Assembly: GCA_032622095.1 (NCBI GenBank)
Contig: CP136067.1
Location: 94,852,707-94,916,706 of the forward strand
From: Siphonodentalium dalli
Lineage: Eukaryota; Mollusca; Scaphopoda; Gadilida; Siphonodentaliidae
DNA length: 64,000 bases
Direction of reading: 5' to 3'
A program made the position numbers and the translations under genes. Position 1 is the stretch's first letter, and every line of letters starts with the position of its first letter. The notes below the pieces were generated by a model. It saw nothing but the letters and a program-made list of their open reading frames with translations. It was not told the origin of the DNA and did not search any database. Positions 55,885 to 64,000 of this stretch are shown piece by piece.

Positions 55885-56215
55885 ATCTTGTTCGAAGTAG
55901 GTATTTGTTTTACAAATATTATATCCAAATTAACAATAAACACCGTCATTCTTATATATTAATTAAACGCAGTGACTATATATCGATGGCGAAATTATTT
56001 TCGTCAGTTTATCGCCGATTGATGCGTCCCGAATAGAGCAGTAAATATTTACAATTGAGGCTTATTGAGCATTGTTCAGATGATGTTTTCTATGGAGTGG
56101 TACAGTCGATTTGCTTCAGATTTACGGTGATGTTAGTAGAATGCTAAATTCCTACAGTTGGCATAGCTCCTGGATACTATCTTATCAGTTTCACGTACCC
56201 GAACAAGTACATATG
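55885..56215. repeat. dispersed repeat, inverted partner at 11095-11400
   Basis: On the opposite strand it matches 11095-11400 (GTTTCACGTACCCGAACAAG, ATAGAGCAGTAAATATTTAC, ACCGTCATTCTTATATA). Divergence is moderate. Confidence 0.7.
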
Positions 56216-56561
56216 TATTTAACGGGTATAACTTAACGCACGCATTGCAGCCGTCTGCTGAACGACTTATCGGAGACCCCATCTCACCTGAGCCAGAAGG
56301 TCAGGGGCGACTTGAATTGCTCAACACAATTACGTATTATGGTAATGAATTTGAGTGGTGCTTATTGTTGAAATTGTATGCTACTTGGCTCGGCTCCATT
56401 GATACTGTGTGGAATCACGTGGAATCGAGTTGATGAGTATCACGCATTAAAATTGGCCGAGACGATCGAAAACGCGGCGACCAGAAACGAGGAATAGGGT
56501 AATAACCTAGGATATTACATAGTATTTTGGCAGCTACGAGCATATGCCACAATATTGTTCA

Positions 56562-56765
56562 AACAAGCTGATACCTCATTTGTGTCCAAGTTCACAGTTG
56601 TTTGCTATAACATTCTGACCAAAGTTGTCAGTCGAAGGATTCTACTAGATGTATATATGGACTGGTATATTCACGAACCTCCGACTGACAACTTCGGTCA
56701 GAATCGTATAGAAAACTACCGCGTATTTCGGAAAAAAATAGGTATGAACTTGTTTTAAAAATAAA
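56562..56765. repeat. direct repeat, partner 13847-14050
   Basis: Same orientation and nearly the same sequence as 13847-14050. Neither copy carries a credible gene. Confidence 0.8.
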
Positions 56766-57945
56766 CTAGGATATGATCTTAATAGACAAAATGTTATGTT
56801 TTGTGTCAGTTCCTCATACATTATGTTTTTGTGCGTTTGCATATTTTGAATGCGTCAGAATGCTAATGGGTCAAAGGACGATAAAAAAACAATTTAATTA
56901 TCTCTATCGTACCGTGGTAGTTAAAGGGCGCGAAAGAGTGGCACATCACATTTTGCGCCGCTTGTTACAGGAAGTATCGGTCGCGTCAGTCACACAGAGT
57001 GTCTCTCAGCATGCTCATTGACAACGATGACTAGACATGTCCATATTGAGAAGGGAATTGAATCACCCCTGGTCAAGTGGTGCTGCTAATATGCTATGAT
57101 GCTGGTGTTCCTGCTGATTTATATGATGCGGGTATGGCACACTGATGCCGTTACGAAAAAGTGCCGTTATTTTTTCTAAAGTTGTCATGTTCGCGGCATT
57201 TGGCTAATCCGAGCGTTTGAGAAAAAAAAAAGTGTGTAACAAACATCCAAGAACATATATATTTTTGAATGGTGTTTCTAAAACGACATAATATACCATC
57301 TTGATTATAATCGATTTTCAACAACTAATATAACCAGTATTAAAAATATTTCGCAATAAATATATTTGTTTAATGTCTGATGCGCATAATGGCTTTTCTT
57401 GGATATGTTCAGATTGAAGGAACAGCGCGAAAAAGACAAATTAACAAAATATAACGGTACTTTTTGTCAACAGCAACAATTTGCCCTAACATCATCATAG
57501 CAATTCAGTAGGACCCAACCGCATCATAGCACATTAGCGGGGCCACTTGACCAGGGGTGTGAATAAGGCCATTTGAAAAAGAAATTTGGCCGGATTGTCA
57601 AATATCTAAGAATCAGAGCCACTTGATTTTAGAGTTATCTATCATCATCCATAATTGGTTCAAGAACGTCGGCTTGTCGACTTTTTGCCAGGCTGCCAAA
57701 AAGTACCGGTGGTGAAAATAAATAGATTTCAAAAATCGATATCTGATTACTCTGAGCTTTTATGGGTGCGTTCCTCGACTTGAATCAAATATTATTTACC
57801 CCCGAAGCCAAAGAAATAGTACTGTGGGAGCGTTAATTCGGATTATGCATCTTTAAGGGTTATCGTGGGACCAGAAGAATCTGGTATGACCCTCTCCCAA
57901 TCGAAATTAGTAAAGGGGAAAACAACACACATGATATTTGTGCTA
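56766..57945. other. no supportable gene; one dispersed repeat
   Basis: The part 57620-57865 resembles 63157-63340 (AATCGATATCTGAT-ACTCTGAGCTTT, GGGAGCGTTAATTCGGATTA). The rest is AT-rich and unassigned. Confidence 0.5.
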
Positions 57946-57949
57946 GTGA

Positions 57950-58345
57950 GTGATGGTCATGATGATGATGACTGCATGGTAGTGGTGATGGTCATGATGA
58001 TGATGACTGCATGATAGTGATGATGATGATGATGATGATGACGATGATGCCGATGACGGTGACACAAATACGTACTGATGGCGGGATCTGATGACGAGGA
58101 TATTGATGGTGATAGTTGAAGATGATGATGATGATAGCGGCGAAGATGTTGTTGATGATGATGATGATGCGAATGATAAACCTTCTACTGATGACGGGTG
58201 TGATGACAACGAAGAAGATGATGATTATGATTATTATGATGATGATTATGCTAATGGGTGATGATGATGAAAATTAGCATTATAATACATATGACGATTA
58301 TAGTGATGATGAGGATGATGATGAGGACAAATTGAAGATGACGAT
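57950..58345. repeat. GAT-rich microsatellite block
   Basis: Imperfect (GATGAT)n with GAC and GGT variants, including a duplicated phrase TGGTCATGATGATGATGACT. The serine/histidine-rich reading on the minus strand is an artefact of the repeat. Confidence 0.9.
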
Positions 58346-58437
58346 GACTATGTTGTAAATAGTGTATACATGTTTCTTATTCATCTCTAATTTCATGTTA
58401 ATTCATGATTGAGTTATTAAAGCATTCAAAGCCAACT

Positions 58438-58660
58438 CCACTTTCTTCTAATATTGCAGATAGCGCCACTCCAAAGAGCCACATTTCTTATAGTATTGCA
58501 GATAGCGCCACTCCAAAGATCCATATTTCTTATGTTATTCATACATTTAAAGGTTCTCAATCAGACCAGACGGTCCCAATATAATTAGGATACAACAACA
58601 ACAACAACAACAACATCATCATCATCATCAACAACAACAACAACAACAATATTTCTTCAA
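58438..58660. repeat. 60-bp duplication plus AAC/ATC microsatellite
   Basis: ATTGCAGATAGCGCCACTCC at 58455 recurs at 58494. AAC and ATC trinucleotide runs follow at 58596-58650. No gene. Confidence 0.8.
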
Positions 58661-59042
58661 AATACGCTTTAGTTATCAGAATCGATTATTTGCAACAAAA
58701 TTATGCAAACCATTGTCAACTATGGTATCAAATTTCCCAAAACGTGTTATTTATCAACATTTTGATCAACTAAATCAGGGACGTGGCTAGAGGGTCTCCG
58801 TTGGGGGTGTCCACCTTGGAAAATTCCAACTGCACCCGCCTTGAATCAGACCGAATGCAGGTTTTGCATAATTCCATTTGCACCCCCTTGCAACCCGGTA
58901 CTCTGACAACGTCAGGTGCAAAAACAAAGGATGTCCTGATTGCCCCCACAACAACTGATATTAAATTAATAATATTCGATTAAAGACATAATAAATAGAG
59001 GATCTCACATGAGTTTCTATTTTATACGGAATTTATCAACCG

Positions 59043-59325
59043 AGTTCACTAAATTCGATTTGAGCCGAGGTTTACCGAGGCTCAAATAGAATTTAGAGGA
59101 CGAGGTGGATAAATTACGTATAAAATAGGACGAGTGTGAGATACCTTTTATCACATGATCAAATAAAACCGAAGCAACGCGAAATATTCATCGAAAACAA
59201 CAATTATAAACTACAGCGATCGCAAGTTATTTGACGAACGCCGTGACGTCATCGCACGCGCTGATATTAAACGTGTCTATTACCGATAATTATGAAAGTG
59301 CTTTTATGGCCAAATTATGTGATAA
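59043..59325 (+). repeat. ~290-bp repeat with CRE palindrome, copy 2
   Basis: Direct partner of 54650-54938, with TGACGTCA at 59244-59251. The copy ends where the TATG microsatellite begins (about 59326-59440). Confidence 0.85.
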
Positions 59326-59440
59326 AAATGTATATACATGTACGTATAAGTGTGTGTATATGTATCTATATACGCGTATATATATGTATATGTGTGTATA
59401 TGTGTGGATATGTATGTATATGTATGCATATGTGCATTTA
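59326..59440. repeat. TATATG/TGTGTA microsatellite
   Basis: Alternating purine-pyrimidine simple repeat. The small Y/C/M-rich open frames over it are artefacts. Confidence 0.9.
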
Positions 59441-59804
59441 TTATACTAGAAGATTATCCCTTAACCTCATCCATTATTATACTGCTCGACACCCAGAATT
59501 AATAATGATAAATTCAATCACCTTCGTCGAGTAGTAACCATTCTTACACAATTTCGAAGCCAACACAAAGCCCAGCTATATATACCTGGTTCGTACACGG
59601 CTTATCCTACAGCCATCTAATATGTATTACACTCATTAAACAGGGGGTGGCAGGAAGACAGTCTATATTGGACTAAGCCGCCCCCTCTCAGTATACCACA
59701 TGAATTTGTGATTGTTTATCTTGTTCTTTCTATGTTAAGTATGTATACTATATCATGTATATTGGAAATACATTATCCTATCCTATCATATCAGTGATCA
59801 GGCC

Positions 59805-61440
59805 TATAATGAGGGGGACCACCCCACCCCCTCTGGCATCCGGCATCCGGCCTAAAATGGGGGGTGGCATCTGGAATACTCCATAACAGAGGGTGGCATC
59901 CGGAATACTATTTATACCAATTTAACCCATTGTTGCCAAACGTTTATAGCTAAAACAACGGATCGGTAGTATCAAATGTGCAATTCATTCTATATATGAC
60001 CATATATACTCAAAGAAAGAATGAGACGTGGGAGTGCTATGCAACTATCCCTTTACGTTGCTCCATTCCGTCTCCGTGTCACAGCATAAAAACCTTCCAT
60101 GGCGGAATTCTGGGTCGGGTTTTAGCCTCTTCAATGATATTTTTGTTTTGAAATTCGTCACACCCAACGATGCGGCCCACTGAGTAACACCATACTCATT
60201 GATGGGGAGGGTTTTTAGGACCGATAATGAAATATTGGTTCCATTTGACAGAGATGAACAAAAACTCCGCTGTTTCGGGCGGCGTGATGAACTGAATTCC
60301 ATCCGGAATGATTAGTCCAGGAGATATTGGTCGACCTCTTCACCTCCCCAGGACTCAATTTCACCCCACTAATTTTCTTTCTTAATATCTCCTCTAATTT
60401 TTTTCTGTTGTTAACAGGAAAAAAAAGTGACCGCAGAGATTCCAGACAAGATGGCGTCCATCATGGCGTCCATTTTTTTTATATGCACCAGATATCTTTG
60501 ATCACCATTATAGTAAAGATGATATCACATGCGGTCTTGTTTCCGCTCGATTCGTTATGCTAATATACAACCATTACAACTTAGCCAAAAATCCGACACC
60601 AGTATCCAATATGGCGGTCAAGATGGCCACCTTTCGTTTGTCTCTGTGGGAAAATCTTGGCGTAAATTTATACATTTATCGTATATTTTCCCACAGAGAC
60701 AAACGAAAGGTGGTGAAATGTCAGAAAAATAGCATATTTTCACATTTCGGCGGCCATCTTTGCCGCCATATTGGATACTGGTGTCGGATTTTTTGCTAAT
60801 TTGTAATGGTTGTATATTAGCATAACGAATCGAGCAGAAAACAAGACCGCACGTGATATCATCTTTACTATAACGGCGATCAAAGAGACCTGGTGCATAT
60901 AAAAAAAATGGCCGCCATGATGGACGCCATCTTGTCTGGAGTATCCGCGGTCACTTTTTTTCTGGTTAACAACCGAAACAAATTAGAGGAGGCATTAAGA
61001 AAGAAAATTAGTGGGGTGAAGTTGAGTCCTGTGGGTGCAGAGGTCGACCAATATCTCCTGGACTATAGATGCCTCAAATGTTTACTAAGTTAGATTTTCA
61101 AGGTTGCAGGTCGAAGTCTCGAAAGCGATGGAGTTATCTCTCGTACTATACATTTTGCGTTCACCGTCTACACTATTGTTGTCATTGTTTCTATTGACGC
61201 GGGACTATTGTGAAATGCCGTCGTTCGACGGGTAGGAAAATTAAATATGTGACAACCATAGTTAATTATGAATGTAAAAAACAACACTAAATAAAATCTG
61301 TCATTGTAATTTCGGCATCCGGAATACGAAATATACAGGTTTCGGCATCCGGCGTACTGACACTCGGCATCCGGAATACTCTATATTAACCCCGGAATCC
61401 GGCGTACGAAAAGGGGGTGGTCCCCCTCTATAATAGCCTA
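59805..61440. mobile_element. composite element: CATCCGGAATAC repeats around a 750-bp palindrome
   Basis: Clusters of GGCATCCGGAATAC lie at 59838-59910 and, in inverted context, 61313-61415. The outer words GAGGGGGACCACCCC (59813) and GGGGGTGGTCCCCCTC (61414) mirror each other. Between them sits the palindrome 60314-61064. This resembles a small element carrying or hit by another palindromic one; no transposase is present. Confidence 0.5.
60314..61064. repeat. ~750-bp near-perfect palindrome (arms ~345-375 bp)
   Basis: The arm 60314-60657 (from AGTCCAGGAGATATTGGTCG) pairs with 60687-61064 (to CGACCAATATCTCCTGGACT) around a loop of about 29 bp. Arms share ATGGCGTCCATCATGGCG-type, CATTACAACTTAGC-type and TCTCTGTGGGAAAAT words with few mismatches. 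It is likely a palindromic MITE. Open frames on each arm (60327-60800, 60893-61093) are mirror by-products. Confidence 0.85.
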
Positions 61441-61779
61441 TATATTCATAAACCATGTTCTGTATACCCAGTATGAGTACATTCAGATATATGAACATGA
61501 AAATTGCATAAATCCTAACATCTAGTGGTATAACTCCAGACCAATGCATGAGGCTACGGGCAAGAGACCAGGACACACCGAGCCGACCATTCATGGTTGT
61601 TCGGCCCGGTGTGAGAAAATTTTGAAAACTAAAAAAGAAAGTCGGAAAATCCTAGCATCTAGACTGGCATCAAGGTTTCCTAGTGTTGGAAATTTCAAAC
61701 CTCATACTCTCCCTTAGGTTGGACCATTATGACCATTTCAGTCCACACTTTTGACGAAATGTAGTAAAATATTGTTTTC

Positions 61780-62221
61780 TTAAAGGCCCACTTAATTTTC
61801 TAACCCCCAGATCACATTATATAAAATATATGCCATTTGAAAGAGGAAGCTCAAAAACATTGTATTATCAACTTATCCGCTGTAATGAACTGTGGACATG
61901 TTGTTTTTGTTGAGTTGTCATCAAGATTGAAGTAAAAATCAGTATTATTTTCAATGCAGGGGGAATAACTCTATATATTAAAGATAGAGTTCTTCCCCTT
62001 TCATTGAAAAAGTTTGAATTCTGTTGTATTCTGGGTGCCAGAGGGGGGAAGTCTTCAGAAGTTTTCTATTTCTCTGTGGGCATCTTCTGAGACACAGATG
62101 TTTCAAATGGTGATGAATTATAGTATTCTAATAATATTTTATGGGATAGCTTGTTATTAAAACCGTATATCAAGTCACTATAAAAAAAAAATCGGAGACT
62201 CGAAAATTAAGTGGGCCTTTA
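61780..62221. mobile_element. TTAA-type MITE, full length (copy 2)
   Basis: Begins TTAAAGGCCCACTTAATTTT at 61780 and ends AAAATTAAGTGGGCCTTTAA at 62221, a perfect mirror over the outer 20 bp. The interior matches copy 1 (GGAAGCTC-AAAACATTGTAT, GGTGATGAATT-TAGTATT). It separates two related repeats at about 61565-61770 and 62250-62760. Confidence 0.85.
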
Positions 62222-62248
62222 AACTAATTAGCAGGTTTTATTGGCCAA

Positions 62249-62568
62249 GGGGAGGAACCATGACACACCGGGCCGACCACGGGGAGGAACCATGACACAC
62301 CGGGCCGACCACGGGGAGGAACCATGACACACCGGGCCGACCACGGGGAGGAACCATGACACACCGGGCCGACCACGGGGAGGAACCATGACACACCTGG
62401 CCGACCACGGGGAGGAACCATGACACACCGGGCCGACCACGGGGAGGAACCATGACACACCGGGCCGACCACGGGGAGGAACCATGACACACCGGTCCGA
62501 CCACGGGGAGGAACCATGACACATCGGGCCGACCACGGGGAGGAACCATGACGCACCGGGCCGACTAT
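62249..62568. repeat. 32-bp minisatellite, ten units
   Basis: Ten head-to-tail copies of a 32-bp unit (GGGGAGGAACCATGACACAC, then CGGGCCGACCAC). Units 5, 8, 9 and 10 carry single-base changes. A related single unit lies at about 61560-61595. All three minus frames stay open because the unit is not a multiple of three and lacks stops; this is not a protein repeat. Confidence 0.95.
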
Positions 62569-64000
62569 CGTTCGGCACTGTGTGCGAAAAGTTTGAAATC
62601 TGAACAAGAAAATCGCAAAATACTAGCATCGAGACTAGCATCAAGCCTTCCAAAAGTACGAATTTCAAACCTGACATCCCCACTTAGGTTGGAAAATTCA
62701 CAACTAATGACGGTTCCAATGACAATGTTGACCAAATGAAGGACAATAGTGTTTTCTTAAATTACTAGTAACTAGCAGTTTTTGACTTGCCCTGGGGGGG
62801 GGGGGGGGACCAGGACATAAACTTTCCAAGTGTTGTAAATTTCCAACCTGACATTCCCCCTAAGGTTGGAAAATTTCCAGCTGATGGCCATTTCAGTCCA
62901 AAATTTTGACCAAATGTAGGAAAATATGCAAATATTGGTCAAAAAACAACAAATTCCCCCAATAATTTGTTTGAAAATCAAACTACATGAACATTTCAAC
63001 CTATTGTTGTTGTGAAATTTCCAACTAATGTTGTGTCAGGTATGAAATTTCCAACTGTTGAGACCCCCCAAACCCCCCTGTCGCCACGTCTCTGAACGAA
63101 ATATGGCCGTATTATCACTTGAGTATCACGAAATTTTGCCGTATTACCACTTATTTTTAGAGTTATCATCTGCATCCGCAATGTTGTCACAGACAGTCAG
63201 TTTTACGACTTTTTATGGACCCAAATAAGTGCATATCTCGAGATATATCAAACTTCAGAAATCGATATCTGATCACTCTGAGCTTTGAAGTGAAAGAAAT
63301 TGTAATTTGGGAGCGTTAATTCGGATTATGATCTTTAAATAAAGTGTATGTAGTATTGGTCTGCATCATCATGACTTTCTTGACTTAAGAGTATTTTCGA
63401 TACAACATGGTAATATGCTTGAATTTATTAAATTACATGAACTTGCGCATAGGTCCGGCGTCCACAATTTTTAACACTTGCCGTCCAATTTGAATATCAA
63501 GTTCTGGCGGTCAATTATGGAGTCAACCAATTACGACGACAGCAGGATATGTGTTCTTCTAGAATGTGGGTTTCCTAACGGATGAACAGGCGAACTCTCC
63601 GCCTTTGGAAAAATACTAATGAACCACGCCTGGGTTAGGGATTTTCTTAATCACATTCAGAGTTATTTGAAAGAGCATGCCTATAATAGTATCATTGGGT
63701 CATTAAACAGAACCATTTTAAATCCACATGTCTGTTAACATCACCCCTAAATACTGTCCCAAAACCGGTTCAGAGGAACGCAGGGTCATTTTTAGACCTC
63801 AGCTTGATACCAATAAAGAGAAGGACATATGAGAGCTCACACCCAGAAAGAGGCGCAACTGAAAACCAGTGATTATTAAGTAAACTAATCTAACCCAACA
63901 ATCTAACCCAGCAATTTAAGCCCAATTTCTGGAATTTAACTCAACCATTAAAGGGGTACTTTACACAGAGATAGGCAATTTTGTTTTTACTCCCATGGAA
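62569..64000. other. repeat remnants, no supportable gene
   Basis: Phrases such as AATTTCAAACCTGACAT...CTTAGGTTGG recur at 62660, 62845 and 61690. A poly-G run lies at about 62795-62808. The part 63157-63340 is related to 57620-57865. From 63350 to the window end I see no gene or structure. Confidence 0.5.

Noticed and set aside
57943-58209. Serine- and histidine-rich minus-strand ORF
   Set aside because: Translation of the GAT microsatellite; no non-repeat sequence supports a gene.
62224-62683. Three overlapping minus-strand ORFs with a 32-residue repeat (PPRGRPGVSWFLPV-like)
   Set aside because: They are the three frames of a stop-free 32-bp minisatellite; all frames give the same repeated peptide, so there is no evidence of coding.

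Overview
This window is intron-bearing, AT-rich eukaryotic DNA. It is dense in non-LTR retrotransposons, Helitron-like and MITE-like repeats, and microsatellites. One LINE carries a 2A-like recoding peptide, an arrangement described before in marine invertebrates such as sea urchins, amphioxus and molluscs. I therefore read it as a marine invertebrate metazoan genome; nothing here fixes the phylum. There are no bacterial operons, no rRNA and no CRISPR array, and I recognised no convincing tRNA gene.

Layout. From 1 to 24.4 kb the sequence is mostly decayed repeats: inverted and direct repeat pairs, a Helitron 3' end at 3153, a palindromic mariner-like MITE array at 8341-8739, a degenerate minisatellite at 15.2-17.0 kb and a LINE remnant at 19.8-20.1 kb. 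The only host-like gene here is a three-repeat protein resembling the DUF1917/C11orf68 family (5220-5944 and 9709-10326). Its second repeat is cut by about 3.76 kb of foreign sequence.

From 24.6 to 54.2 kb lies a nest of mobile elements that can be unpicked almost to the base. An old element with very long inverted arms (left 24603-26274, right 27995-54233) has its right arm interrupted twice. LINE-A, with a 2A motif, sits at 28288-32861 with a 12-bp target duplication. LINE-B starts at 33007 and ends at about 52966. LINE-B is itself interrupted, inside its ORF1, by a gag-only LTR retrotransposon (33217-39843, 223-bp LTRs, 4-bp target duplication ACAG). It is interrupted again 27 bp later by a 7461-bp DNA transposon (39871-47331, 262-bp terminal inverted repeats that read as identical, 5-bp target duplication GTTAT).

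That DNA transposon is the most interesting object. Its plus strand carries an apparently intact five-exon gene for a 283-residue protein: an SRF-like MADS box split by an intron, a PHD-like zinc finger and an RGG-rich tail. Its minus strand carries a large broken gene of a family I associate with transposon-like uncharacterised proteins (possibly DUF6589-related). A 2.3-kb intron of the minus-strand gene encloses exons 3-5 of the MADS/PHD gene. I know of no described transposon superfamily with this gene pair and this 5-bp target duplication.

From 54.2 to 64 kb there are only repeats: a duplicated block carrying a CRE palindrome, two full-length TTAA-type MITEs, GAT and other microsatellites, a 750-bp palindrome and a 32-bp minisatellite. 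Splice sites, families and domain calls come from reading alone; no search was run.
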